Shown here one piece after another: positions 24,671 through 33,378 of a DNA stretch of 47,165 nt. Below the pieces are notes generated by a model. The model was not told where the DNA came from. It searched no databases and saw only the letters and a program-made list of their open reading frames with translations. The stretch covers positions 1-47,165 of the forward strand of contig CASGEP010000009.1 of the NCBI GenBank assembly GCA_949300515.1, given 5' to 3'. Every line of letters starts with the position of its first letter. The stretch's first letter is position 1. The position numbers were made by a program, and so were the translations under genes. Source of the DNA: an uncultured bacterium (GTDB taxonomy: Bacteria; Cyanobacteriota; Vampirovibrionia; Gastranaerophilales; Gastranaerophilaceae).

Positions 24671-26579
24671 TATTATAAAATTCATCAAGCGCAGCAATGA
24701 ACTCGTCTGTCAATTCTTCCGAGTATTTCTTTCCTGCTTGACGCTTTATTTCCTCTATAGCTTCTTCTTGAGTATAAGCACGCCTGTAGGGTCTATCTGA
24801 AATCATCGCAAAATAAGAGTCCACTATTAAAATAATTTGAGAAGTTATAGGAATTTCTTCCCCTTTTATTTGATTAGGGTAACCGCTGCCGTCCCAGTTT
24901 TCATGGTGATGTTCAATAATCGGAATAATATCCGAGATATTTGTAATCGGTTTTAAAATCTCGCGTGCAGCCAAAAGCGGGTGCTCGACGATTTTGTCCT
25001 TTTCTTCTTTTGTCAAAGGCGCGGGCTTTTTAAGGATTTCATCAGGGAGCATGGTGTTGCCGATGTCGTATAACAAAATTGCAATTTTAAGCTTGTCAAT
25101 TTCCGATTTCGAGAGTTTAAATTTCTTTGCAACAAGTGTTGCAAGCGACATTTTAGCCTTTGTAATGCCGTCTTGATTTGAAGCTGTGTAGCTTTGAGAA
25201 ATAGTGTCCACAACCGAATACAAAAGCTCTTGGGCAGAATTTCCTTTTACATTCTCTTGGCGTGTCTGCAATTTATTTGAAAGCTCAAGGGCAAGCTTAT
25301 TGTTAAAAGGTATTCTGTGTTTCTCAAGAATTTCAACAAAAGCATTCACCGCAACATCTTGCCAAGAAACATTTTTTTGAGGTTGAGCAAGGCAAACTCT
25401 GTTCCTGCCTTGTTCTTTGGCGTCATACATAGCTTTATCCGACATTTCAATTAAATCATCCAAATCAAGCGTATGTTCGATAAATGTTGCAACTCCGATA
25501 CTTGCCGTAACATTGCCCAAACCCTCAACAGGCTCTTTTTCAATTGATGCTCTAAGCCTTTCTGCTGCAGCAAGCCCGCCTTGAGCATCAATACCGGGGA
25601 GAATTATTGAAAATTCTTCACCGCCGATACGAGAAGCAATATCAACCGAACGGGCATTTCTCAAAATTACTCGCGCAACCGTTGAAATAGCCCTGTCGCC
25701 CATAGAGTGTCCATATGTATCGTTTATTTGTTTCAGATGGTCTAAATCAAGCCCGATAAGCGTAAAGGGCTGGTTTAAACGCAAAGCCCGATTTGCCTCG
25801 CGCTCAATTGCATCATCAAAAAACCTTCTGTTAAAAAGCTCTGTCAGAGGGTCTGTTACAGCTTGTTTTTTAACTGTTTCAAAAAGATTTGCTATAGTAA
25901 TTGCAAGCTCAATTTGCCGCGCAAAAAGATTTAAGAAATTAAGCTCGTCGTCTTTCGCCTCGCTTCTCGGGGAAAAAACAGCCAAAAAGCCCGTAAACTC
26001 TTTTGAAGCGACAAGCGGCAGGATTATGACGGATTTTGTAAAAGTTTTTTTCACAATTTCCTGTGCTTCATTATCGTCTAAATCAGGAAAAACTTCCGTC
26101 AGGATTTCATATAAATCCGTGTAGTGTACGGCGGCTTTATTTTCAATAGCTTCCTGAATTTTGCCGTTTTTTTTGATTTTTAACTTAACATCAAAAATAG
26201 ACTTGCCCAAAAAATTCTCGAGTCTTTGGGAAAATTCGTTTTTTAAATAAGTCCTGAGCGAGTAGAAAACTCCGTCTTTATCCAGCTGCTTTTGAACAAT
26301 ACAGCTGTAGAGATAGCCAAACTCGCCATGCAGAGAGGAAACAATCGTTTCAAGGACGTTAGAGAGCGGGCGCGAAGAGTTCATCATATCCCAAACATGC
26401 TCCAGCGTGAGCAAAGTTTGGTTTGCTTTGTGTAATTCTTCGGTACGCTGTGCAATTTCGCGCTCGAGGGCTTGATTTCTCTGGTACACTTCAAGATAGT
26501 CTTTTTTGTGTTCGTAAATCTGGCTCTCGACTCGTTTTAGATTTTCGTTTGATGCTTTAATCCAGTCAAAAAAACCCAT
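24663..26579 (-). CDS. GAF-GGDEF-HD-GYP regulator with a degenerate HD site
   Basis: 638 residues: an N-terminal coiled coil (about 10-55), a GAF-like sensor (about 60-230), a diguanylate cyclase domain (about 235-395) and an HD-GYP-like domain (about 460-638). The cyclase motif GGEEF (319-323) is intact, with an RSVD inhibitory site upstream. In the C-terminal domain the hallmark HD...IGK is YD...IGN (Y504, D505, N508), while EHHHENWDGSGYP is kept. This predicts active c-di-GMP synthesis and impaired hydrolysis, although HD-GYP domains can also serve as binding modules. It has its own promoter and a probable leaderless start. The end overlaps hisH by 8 bp. Confidence 0.88.
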   Translation of the reverse strand: MGFFDWIKASNENLKRVESQIYEHKKDYLEVYQRNQALEREIAQRTEELHKANQTLLTLEHVWDMMNSSRPLSNVLETIVSSLHGEFGYLYSCIVQKQLDKDGVFYSLRTYLKNEFSQRLENFLGKSIFDVKLKIKKNGKIQEAIENKAAVHYTDLYEILTEVFPDLDDNEAQEIVKKTFTKSVIILPLVASKEFTGFLAVFSPRSEAKDDELNFLNLFARQIELAITIANLFETVKKQAVTDPLTELFNRRFFDDAIEREANRALRLNQPFTLIGLDLDHLKQINDTYGHSMGDRAISTVARVILRNARSVDIASRIGGEEFSIILPGIDAQGGLAAAERLRASIEKEPVEGLGNVTASIGVATFIEHTLDLDDLIEMSDKAMYDAKEQGRNRVCLAQPQKNVSWQDVAVNAFVEILEKHRIPFNNKLALELSNKLQTRQENVKGNSAQELLYSVVDTISQSYTASNQDGITKAKMSLATLVAKKFKLSKSEIDKLKIAILLYDIGNTMLPDEILKKPAPLTKEEKDKIVEHPLLAAREILKPITNISDIIPIIEHHHENWDGSGYPNQIKGEEIPITSQIILIVDSYFAMISDRPYRRAYTQEEAIEEIKRQAGKKYSEELTDEFIAALDEFYNIT

Positions 26580-26586
26580 GACAAAT

Positions 26587-26616
26587 ATTATACAACCACA
26601 TTTATATATTTTTCAA
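26587..26616 (-). promoter_or_regulatory. Promoter of the GGDEF-HD-GYP gene, probably leaderless
   Basis: On the minus strand, TTGAAA (26616-26611) and TATAAT (26592-26587) are spaced 18 nt apart. The -10 ends 7 nt before the ATG at 26579 and no Shine-Dalgarno sequence intervenes. This is the best-formed promoter of the leaderless set. Confidence 0.65.
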
Positions 26617-26635
26617 TACCACGTTTTGTTGAGTG

Positions 26636-27364
26636 CTAATCTTTCACCCAGTATTTATCAAGCCACTTAACGGGTTTGATGTATCTAAAGCCCATTTTGC
26701 CAAAATAACCTCTATAGGCTTGTTTCGGGTTTGGTTTACCGTGAAATATCACTATTTTAGCCTCCGAAGGGTCGCGCGGCACTTTAAACCAGCAGATAGG
26801 AAACTTGTGCAGGCAGCACCTTTTAAAGCTTACACACCAGTCCTTATCCCAGTATTTTAAAACACCTTTTTCAAACATTTCATAAGTTAAAAAAGCCTGT
26901 TCGTTTTTAAAATGTTTCCTTATTGCCGTACCAAGACCGTAAAAATGTTCCAGAACCTCGGGGTGTTTACCTATTTCAAAGCGAAAAACCGAGGAGTTGC
27001 CAATGATATCATCATCAAAGTCCCAATCTTTAATAATTAAAAATTCGCCCTTCTCTTCAAAAAAAGCATCAATATTTTGGCGAATTACGATATCAAGGTC
27101 TAAAAACAGAGCTGTACCTTTCAGGTCGTACAGTTTTTTGTTAAAAACGGTCAATTTTTTCCACATTCTATCGGGAATGCCGTCCTCTTTAAGGGGCGGA
27201 ATGGGAAATGTTTCGATGTTTTTGTCAATTCCGTCGGGATTATCCGTAAAGCACACAAACCTGTGCGGAATTGTTATATTTTTTTCGACCATTTTATAGA
27301 GGCGGTTAACATACGACGAGTCAAACTTATCGCCCCATTTCATGCATATTATGTTTTTATCCAT
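26636..27364 (-). CDS. GT-A-fold glycosyltransferase-like protein
   Basis: 242 residues from the ATG at 27364 (GGAG upstream); an in-frame TTG at 27379 is less likely. NIICMKWGDKFDSSYVNRLY at the start and ALFLDLDIVI, a DxD metal/nucleotide-sugar motif, in the middle resemble small glycosyltransferases acting on surface glycans. IIGNSSVFRFE and WVGE-like acceptor motifs are weak. No transmembrane segment. The upstream 103-residue gene is on the same strand, but a weak hairpin separates them. Donor and acceptor unknown. Confidence 0.65.
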   Translation of the reverse strand: MDKNIICMKWGDKFDSSYVNRLYKMVEKNITIPHRFVCFTDNPDGIDKNIETFPIPPLKEDGIPDRMWKKLTVFNKKLYDLKGTALFLDLDIVIRQNIDAFFEEKGEFLIIKDWDFDDDIIGNSSVFRFEIGKHPEVLEHFYGLGTAIRKHFKNEQAFLTYEMFEKGVLKYWDKDWCVSFKRCCLHKFPICWFKVPRDPSEAKIVIFHGKPNPKQAYRGYFGKMGFRYIKPVKWLDKYWVKD

Positions 27365-27398
27365 TACACTCTCCAACAACCGACATCAAGGGGTAAAA

Positions 27399-27416
27399 CA
27401 GGCGGCAAAAAGCCTG
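27399..27416 (-). terminator. Weak hairpin with U-tract between two minus-strand genes
   Basis: CAGGC and GCCTG form a 5-bp stem with an 8-nt loop, followed on the minus strand by TTTT. It lies between the 103-residue protein and the glycosyltransferase. It may attenuate rather than terminate. Confidence 0.35.
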
Positions 27417-27418
27417 CA

Positions 27419-27730
27419 TTACACACCTTCGTCAAGTTCACCCATAGACTCTAATTGTTTCTTTTTAAGATTGTGAACAACCGCATCCACCAAAAGTTCA
27501 TAGGATTTTGAATCTTTAATTTTTGGCGAAAATTCTTTTGCGAGGGTTTCTCTCACCATTTTTTCAAGCTTATCGTTATCATATCCCACGGATTTATTTT
27601 CATCCGGTATAAGATAATCAATGTATTTTGAACCGATTTTATAGTCCTGAATGTTTTTGTACATAAACCATCTTAACTTTGGGCTTATGTTTGCAAGTTT
27701 TCTGACTATTTTGAAATTTTTAAAATTCAT
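27419..27730 (-). CDS. Small basic hypothetical protein
   Basis: 103 residues, Lys-rich and mostly helical in composition, no signal peptide or membrane segment. A GAGG site precedes the ATG. The C-terminal half (KMVRETLAKEFSPKIKDSKSYELLVDAVVHNLKKK) looks like a short helical bundle. No family recognised. It is upstream of the glycosyltransferase on the same strand. Confidence 0.55.
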   Translation of the reverse strand: MNFKNFKIVRKLANISPKLRWFMYKNIQDYKIGSKYIDYLIPDENKSVGYDNDKLEKMVRETLAKEFSPKIKDSKSYELLVDAVVHNLKKKQLESMGELDEGV

Positions 27731-27921
27731 CCTAACCTCAGATGTTGTGCTTTCTCTTTATTTAAGTGCCCTGAATAAAAAAAGTGTCAGATTTTTTAAA
27801 TATATTAACAAAAGTTTACCTAATTGTATAACATTATAACATATTTAAAAAAATATATATTTTTGTAAATTTTCTTTACAAGCAGGCAAAAATCATTAAA
27901 GTTTCAGCAGAAAAGTTACGA

Positions 27922-27930
27922 TGATATAAG
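27922..27930 (+). promoter_or_regulatory. Extended -10 promoter of the 85-residue protein
   Basis: TGATATAAG (extended -10) lies about 36 nt before the ATG at 27966, with AGGAG at 27951-27955. The rest of 27731-27965 is AT-rich and shows nothing else clear. Confidence 0.45.
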
Positions 27931-27965
27931 TACAAGGATAGACTCTTAAAAGGAGACAGCGGCTC

Positions 27966-28223
27966 ATGTCCACAAATTTCAACATAAAATCGTTCGGATT
28001 AAATGTAATTCCTGACGCAAAACAAAACAGTCACACGGCCCAGACCGTTGAAAAAGCAATAGGGGATATGTGGGAGCCTGTGTTAGACTATCTTGCCACA
28101 AACGAAAACGTTTTCAGCGGAGAAGTCGCAAGAGAAATCAACAGAATAAACATACAGACAATGCAGCTGGGCACAATTGTAAACGCTGACAGGGAAACGA
28201 GAAATTTAGACACAAAATTTTAA
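27966..28223 (+). CDS. Small hypothetical protein
   Basis: 85 residues with an AGGAG site upstream. The sequence starts NFNIKSFGL, recalling the N-terminal signatures of neighbouring lineage proteins, and is otherwise a hydrophilic, helical-looking protein (KAIGDMWEPVLDYLATNENV). No known family. Its stop overlaps the stop of the convergent GGDEF gene through a shared TTAA. Confidence 0.6.
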   Translation: MSTNFNIKSFGLNVIPDAKQNSHTAQTVEKAIGDMWEPVLDYLATNENVFSGEVAREINRINIQTMQLGTIVNADRETRNLDTKF

Positions 28224-29830
28224 ACAATCTCAGACTTTTCAATAAGCTGGCAGCCGTCTTTAGAGTAAGTTGAAACGATATTTTTGCCGTTATTTTTTGA
28301 ATGGTAAAGTGCCGTGTCTGCAGCGCTTATAAGGCTCTTGGGGTCAACGCCGTCATAGGGATACTGTGCAACGCCTATACTTGTTGTAGGCGATATCAGT
28401 GTGACTTCGTTTGCGGCAACGGTAATTTTCGCAATATTCTTTCTTAAACGCTCGGCAATTATCACGGCATCTTCTTTGGTTGTTTCGGGCAATATAACAA
28501 CAAATTCCTCTCCGCCGTAGCGTGCGGGAATATCTATTTTCCTCACCGTTTCGGTAATTGTGCGGGCAAGCTCCCTTAAAATCTGGTCGCCTATCAAGTG
28601 TCCGTAAGTATCATTTACGTTTTTAAAGTTATCTATATCAAGCATTAAAAGCGACATATCACGCTTATATCTCGCGCAGCGGCGTATTTCATTTTCAAGC
28701 AGCGTATAAAAATGGCGATAAATGTAAAGTTTTGTAAGTCCGTCTTTTGTGGCAAGCTCGTATAACTTTGCGTTGTCAATTGCAATGGCTGCCTGATTTG
28801 CAAGAGATGTCATAAACTCTAAATCCTTCTGGTTAAAGAGTTTACCGTTTTTCTTATTTGTAATGTTTATAACCCCTATTGCTTCACCCTTTGCAATTAA
28901 AGGCACACACAAAAGCGAGTGGGTATTTGTTAAGATATCTTTTACAATAAACCTCGGGTCGGCAGAGCCAAGATTTGTAATAATGGGCTTTCTCTCCAAA
29001 AATACCATGCCCGCGACACCTTCGCCCGCTTTTATTTTAGAGCACTGAATAATGCCGTTATTAATGCCTTCTTCTACCTTTTTATCCTGCAAACCGTAGA
29101 CAACCCGCACCTGCAGAGAGTTTTGCGAATAATCATACAGCATAAGCGAGCCTTTTTCCGCCTCCAGCGTGTCGATTGCCTTAGACAAAATAACCTGCAA
29201 AAGGCGTTTTAAGTCGTCAATAAAATTAACAGCCTGAGAAATATTGTACAATATTGAGATATTGTAAAGTGATTTTTGCAGTTTTATTATCTCATGCTCT
29301 TTTTTTAAATCGTTCAAATACTTTCCGATAATAGGCTCGATATAGTCAAACGCAAGATCAAGAATTTCCCTCTGCTCCTGTGTCAGGCGGGAAAAAGTGT
29401 CGCTTAAACCTATAAAACAAAAACAAACAGGGACACCGTTTGAAAAAAATGCTCTTAAATACATCGGTTTGAGTTTTTCAAGCCCGTTTTTCTCCCAGAA
29501 AGAAGCAAAAAGCATATCCCCGTGTTCGTTTCTTGTATCGATTATTTTGCCTTCATTAATTGCGGACAAAAAAGCTTCGTTATCCTGCTCGGATTCAAAA
29601 CACTCATCCGCGCGGTTATTTTGCACGGTGACAACGCTTTTAAAAATCTGTCCGTCAAGCGCATAAAAAGACACATTGGTGTTATCTATAAGCCTAACGA
29701 TGTAATCAGACATTTTCTTAAGCAGGTCATACACGCCCTGCGCCTGATTTGCGATAGTACTTATATCAAACATCCTGCTGAGATGGACTACATTATTTTC
29801 GATATTTGAAATTTCGTTACCGTTTGACAT
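28220..29830 (-). CDS. GAF-domain diguanylate cyclase
   Basis: 536 residues. The N-terminal half holds one weak GAF-like segment and a clear GAF domain (about 195-350; SLLCVPLIAKGEAIGVINITNK). The C-terminal GGDEF domain (about 365-520) has GGEEF at 439-443, the substrate motif LDIDNFKNVNDTYGH, and an RKID inhibitory site five residues before GGEEF. It makes c-di-GMP in response to an unknown small ligand, with product inhibition expected. No transmembrane segments, so cytosolic. This is the second GGDEF protein within 4 kb. Confidence 0.9.
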   Translation of the reverse strand: MSNGNEISNIENNVVHLSRMFDISTIANQAQGVYDLLKKMSDYIVRLIDNTNVSFYALDGQIFKSVVTVQNNRADECFESEQDNEAFLSAINEGKIIDTRNEHGDMLFASFWEKNGLEKLKPMYLRAFFSNGVPVCFCFIGLSDTFSRLTQEQREILDLAFDYIEPIIGKYLNDLKKEHEIIKLQKSLYNISILYNISQAVNFIDDLKRLLQVILSKAIDTLEAEKGSLMLYDYSQNSLQVRVVYGLQDKKVEEGINNGIIQCSKIKAGEGVAGMVFLERKPIITNLGSADPRFIVKDILTNTHSLLCVPLIAKGEAIGVINITNKKNGKLFNQKDLEFMTSLANQAAIAIDNAKLYELATKDGLTKLYIYRHFYTLLENEIRRCARYKRDMSLLMLDIDNFKNVNDTYGHLIGDQILRELARTITETVRKIDIPARYGGEEFVVILPETTKEDAVIIAERLRKNIAKITVAANEVTLISPTTSIGVAQYPYDGVDPKSLISAADTALYHSKNNGKNIVSTYSKDGCQLIEKSEIV

Positions 29831-29922
29831 TGTCGCCTATATCTTTTCTGGTAATATTATAAGATAATATATGGTAAAATACAATTTTAGAGAGTAACAA
29901 AATACACAATTCGGAGGATAAA

Positions 29923-30789
29923 TTGAGCGACATCTGCAAAAACTGGACACAATGGCTTAGTCAAACCCGCTTTGCACATATGAGCGAAGTTCAAATACAG
30001 GAAACTTTCAAATGGCTTTTTGCACTGAGAGATATTGTAATTTCAAAAGCTCAAATACAGCCCGGCAACAGAGTAATAGACATAGGCTGCGGAAGCGGGC
30101 TTTTGAGTTTCGGCGTAATAGAAAAGTTTGAAGATAACGTTGAGATTATCTTCTCCGATAAATTTCAAGACTGTCTTGACGAGTGCAAAAAACTCTTAGG
30201 TGAATGCGGCGTAAAATACAACGCTTCTTTTCTGCAAAGCGACTGTCTTGACATAAAACTTCCCGATTGCAGCGTAGACAGAGCCATGACACGCTCGGTG
30301 CTCGTGCATATTGTTGATAAACAAAAAGCAATAAACGAAATTTACCGTATACTTAAAAAAGGCGGAATTTACAGCGCTTTTGAACCTATTATAAAATCAA
30401 ACACAAGGTATCACGAACTCACAAATCCCTCACAAATAACTGACTGGCAGGCTTTTAAAGATGCCGAGGATGAGTTTATGTCGGATGTAAATGATTCCCT
30501 GACGAACTTTGATGCCCAATCTATCGCCCAAAACCTCGACAGTGCAGGATTTAGCGACGGAGCAATTGATGTGGAGGATACAACATCAAGCTACATCGCG
30601 ACAAGGGAATCTATTGCAAAGTGGTTTGAAAGCGTGCCCAGCCCCGACAGACCAAGCTCGAAAGAGAGATTTTTAAAATATTTTGATGAAAAAAAGGTGG
30701 ATAATTACATAAAAGAAGTTCAGGATGCCCTGCACAACAAAATGATAACCGTTACATCAAAGACAATTTTTATAAGAGCAACAAAATGA
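29923..30789 (+). CDS. Class I SAM-dependent methyltransferase
   Basis: 288 residues from a TTG preceded closely by GGAGG. VIDIGCGSGLLSFG is SAM motif I, IIFSDKF motif II, and CSVDRAMTRSVLVHI the post-motif region of UbiE/arsenite-methyltransferase-like enzymes. The C-terminal segment (about 200-288) is not typical of menaquinone or arsenic enzymes and the substrate is unknown. It overlaps ylxR by 4 bp (ATGA), so the two are co-translated. Confidence 0.8.
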   Translation: MSDICKNWTQWLSQTRFAHMSEVQIQETFKWLFALRDIVISKAQIQPGNRVIDIGCGSGLLSFGVIEKFEDNVEIIFSDKFQDCLDECKKLLGECGVKYNASFLQSDCLDIKLPDCSVDRAMTRSVLVHIVDKQKAINEIYRILKKGGIYSAFEPIIKSNTRYHELTNPSQITDWQAFKDAEDEFMSDVNDSLTNFDAQSIAQNLDSAGFSDGAIDVEDTTSSYIATRESIAKWFESVPSPDRPSSKERFLKYFDEKKVDNYIKEVQDALHNKMITVTSKTIFIRATK

Positions 30790-31043
30790 AACAGAGAAAA
30801 TGTCAGGGCTGCAAACAGATAAAAAATGCGGATTTAATGCATAAAATAACAAAAGAATTTAAAAGCGGCAAGCTCTACCTTAATCCCTGCCCGAAAATTT
30901 TAGGCAGAAGCGCCTATGTTTGCAAAAACAGGGAGTGTATAAATATTTTGATAAAGAAAAAAGCGCTCAAAAAAGCCCTTAAGACAAACTCTGCGGAACA
31001 GATAGAACAGGAGCTTCTAGATGTTGCTGTTGAGGGTCAATAA
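30786..31043 (+). CDS. ylxR: YlxR/RnpM family RNA-binding protein
   Basis: 85 residues. RKCQGCKQIKNADLMHKI at the start and GRSAYVCKNRECINILIKKKALKKAL are the YlxR (DUF448) signature, and the length is typical. In Firmicutes it binds and modulates RNase P RNA (hence RnpM) and is normally between nusA and infB. Here it follows a methyltransferase gene and precedes a convergent GH57 gene, so the usual operon context is lost. It overlaps the methyltransferase by 4 bp and the GH57 stop by 27 bp. Confidence 0.85.
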   Translation: MKQRKCQGCKQIKNADLMHKITKEFKSGKLYLNPCPKILGRSAYVCKNRECINILIKKKALKKALKTNSAEQIEQELLDVAVEGQ

Positions 31044-33284
31044 GACATCCTGCGGGTAGACTTCGTTTATTATTCCGCCGGTTGCACTCACAACGCAAAA
31101 CTCAACGGGTGTACCGGGTTCAAGCCCTAAGTCTTTGTATGAAATTTTTATTTCAATAACGTCTTTGTAGGCGTACTCCTCGTGTTTTGTGAGCACCATT
31201 TTCCACAGCCCGCCGGGGATTGCCACATTTAACAGCGGCGGAAGCAGGTCTTTTTTGTTAAATGCAAATGTGACCTCAAAAGAAAAAGTGTTTTTTATTG
31301 TCGGGTATATGTTGTTTGTTCTTGAAGCGGTCCTTACGGGCGAGAGTGTAGTTTGCAAAGGACTCCTCAAGTAAATGTGAATTTGGTTTTTTATAAAGTG
31401 ATTGCTTTTTGAAACGGTTTGATGGTTAACATCAAACTTAAAGTAAAGATTTTCACTGTTGCAGCCGTAATATATTCCCTTTATCGACTTCCATTTTGAA
31501 AAAGTCGGAGAATCGGGCAAAAAGATATAGCCCGAGTTTTCCCACTCGTCAAGCACACCTTTTTCTATTCCGTCAATTGTCGGGCAAATGTAGCCGCTTG
31601 CCTGCCTTAGGGGTTTACCTATCATGGAAATAAGCGGAATATTAAGATAATCGGGAATAGGGGAGGAAAAGAGCCGATATACATTTCTTAATCTTTCGCG
31701 GAAAAGATAGTCAAAAATTATGTCGCTTCCCGATTCGTTTGGCTCGCCGTACCACCAGAACCAGTCAGAACCTTGTGCTATAAGGATTTCTTCCCTTGCC
31801 TGATGTATTATTTGATTTGCGCGGGCTTTTTGTATGTTTGTTTTTGCCTTTGGCAAAAGTTCTTTTGAAAATTTTTCAAAGTCCTCTTTTGTCCTGTTTA
31901 AATAGTTCCAGGCAACATTTTTTGTCGGCTCGCCGACCCAGAGTTCAAAATTTCTGTTTATCCAGGAGCCCGATGTTATTTTAGACAGCTCCTGCGGATT
32001 GGATTTGTCTATAAAATCGCTCACAAGCGTGGTTTCAAGCGTGTCATCTTCTTCTATCAGTCTGTAGAGGGTGCTCAGGAATTCTTCGCCGTCGTTTTGA
32101 TAGCTCTCCCAACAGTTTTCACCGTCCATGGCAATAGTCAAAAGGTGATTATCAAGCGGGGAGTTCTGCAGTTTGTTTTGAATTGTTTTTATTTTCTCGT
32201 AAAGGTCGTTTGCGGCTATTTCGCCCTCATAGCTTCCGTAACCGAACCCAATCAGATTTGCAAAAAACGAATCCGCAAATATTATATTTGTCTTGTTTTT
32301 GTCCTTTTTAAGAGCATAATTTACACAAAGGGCAAAGGGGTCTTCCAAATTTCCCTCAAAATCACGCGCAAACTCGCGCCCTATACTGTCAGAGAGAATA
32401 CCCTCATCAAGCACGGTCCAGTCGATATTAAAATAAGAGAGCAAATTCATTGTTTTTTTGCTGACACACTGCTCCGAGAGCCACATGCCGCGCGGACGTT
32501 TTTTAAAAATACTTTCAAACCTATCCAGGGCTCTTGATATTTGCTCTTTTGCATCTTTTACACCTCCGATGATTGATTTTGGCAAACTTTCCTCATATGG
32601 GTATGTGCTCTCGCGAATATTTATCAAAAGGGGCAAAATAGCGTGATAATAAGGGTTTATGGAAATTTCAATCCTTCCCTCGTCCTGATATTTTTTGTAG
32701 CTCGGGATTATGTCGTTTATTATCTGCATTTGGATTTCATAAATTTTTTGCCTGTCCTCGAGCGTAAAATCCTTTTGCTTGTCCAAAAGGTAATCAAGCC
32801 CGTCATAGCGGTATCTGTGCCTTTTATCTATCCAGCACAGCGTAAAATTTGCCATAATATCGGCATATTCCTGATCGCTGAAACACTCCGTAATTGCGGG
32901 CTTTTTAGCGTTATTTATCCTCTTTTCGTTTAATTGTGCATAGTAGGGACGGGTTTGGAGCATGTTTGAATAGTTGACATCAAAAAAATTCTCCAATATA
33001 AAGAGTTTGTCGTCTTTGTCCAAATCTTTTATATCGCACAAAAGCAGCTTTAAGTGTATATCTTTTATTCCGTTTGAATACTTTTCGATAGAGTCCAGAA
33101 GAACGGGCGAAATGTCAAAATTTAACTTGATTTTTTTGAAATCCTCCAGCCTCGAGAGCATATCAAGATAGTCTTTTGTGGCATGCAGCCTTACCCACGG
33201 CATTAAAAAATCGCCGTTGGAATTCTCCTGATAAGAGGGCTGATGAAAATGCCATATAAAGGCTATACTTAGCTTTTTGCCCAT
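31017..33284 (-). CDS. GH57-family glycoside hydrolase (amylase / glucanotransferase type)
   Basis: 755 residues. The GH57 start SIAFIWHFHQPSYQ is clear; the nucleophile Glu (about 271) sits in WLSEQCVS and the acid/base Asp (about 387) in IAMDGENCWESY. GH57 enzymes include 4-alpha-glucanotransferases, amylopullulanases and branching enzymes acting on glycogen or starch. The C-terminal roughly 200 residues look like a beta-sandwich accessory domain. No signal peptide. AGGTG precedes the ATG and a TATAAT lies about 30 nt upstream on the minus strand. It adds to the glucan theme of the window. Specific activity not assigned. Confidence 0.9.
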   Translation of the reverse strand: MGKKLSIAFIWHFHQPSYQENSNGDFLMPWVRLHATKDYLDMLSRLEDFKKIKLNFDISPVLLDSIEKYSNGIKDIHLKLLLCDIKDLDKDDKLFILENFFDVNYSNMLQTRPYYAQLNEKRINNAKKPAITECFSDQEYADIMANFTLCWIDKRHRYRYDGLDYLLDKQKDFTLEDRQKIYEIQMQIINDIIPSYKKYQDEGRIEISINPYYHAILPLLINIRESTYPYEESLPKSIIGGVKDAKEQISRALDRFESIFKKRPRGMWLSEQCVSKKTMNLLSYFNIDWTVLDEGILSDSIGREFARDFEGNLEDPFALCVNYALKKDKNKTNIIFADSFFANLIGFGYGSYEGEIAANDLYEKIKTIQNKLQNSPLDNHLLTIAMDGENCWESYQNDGEEFLSTLYRLIEEDDTLETTLVSDFIDKSNPQELSKITSGSWINRNFELWVGEPTKNVAWNYLNRTKEDFEKFSKELLPKAKTNIQKARANQIIHQAREEILIAQGSDWFWWYGEPNESGSDIIFDYLFRERLRNVYRLFSSPIPDYLNIPLISMIGKPLRQASGYICPTIDGIEKGVLDEWENSGYIFLPDSPTFSKWKSIKGIYYGCNSENLYFKFDVNHQTVSKSNHFIKNQIHIYLRSPLQTTLSPVRTASRTNNIYPTIKNTFSFEVTFAFNKKDLLPPLLNVAIPGGLWKMVLTKHEEYAYKDVIEIKISYKDLGLEPGTPVEFCVVSATGGIINEVYPQDVLLTLNSNI

Positions 33285-33324
33285 AACACCTGCTTCTTTT
33301 AATAAACCGTAATACCATTATACA

Positions 33325-33359
33325 AACTAAAAAGCCCACTGTTAATGGGCTTTTTAGTT
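33325..33359 (-). terminator. Rho-independent terminator of the Ala/Lys-rich protein gene
   Basis: AACTAAAAAGCCCA and TGGGCTTTTTAGTT form a 14-bp stem with a 7-nt loop. It lies 20 bp after the stop of the minus-strand gene 33379-33819. Confidence 0.85.
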
Positions 33360-33378
33360 GATTTATTTTTACAATAAA

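Noticed and set aside
32097-32537. 146-codon plus-strand frame inside the GH57 gene
   Set aside because: Antisense shadow of a gene with intact catalytic motifs.
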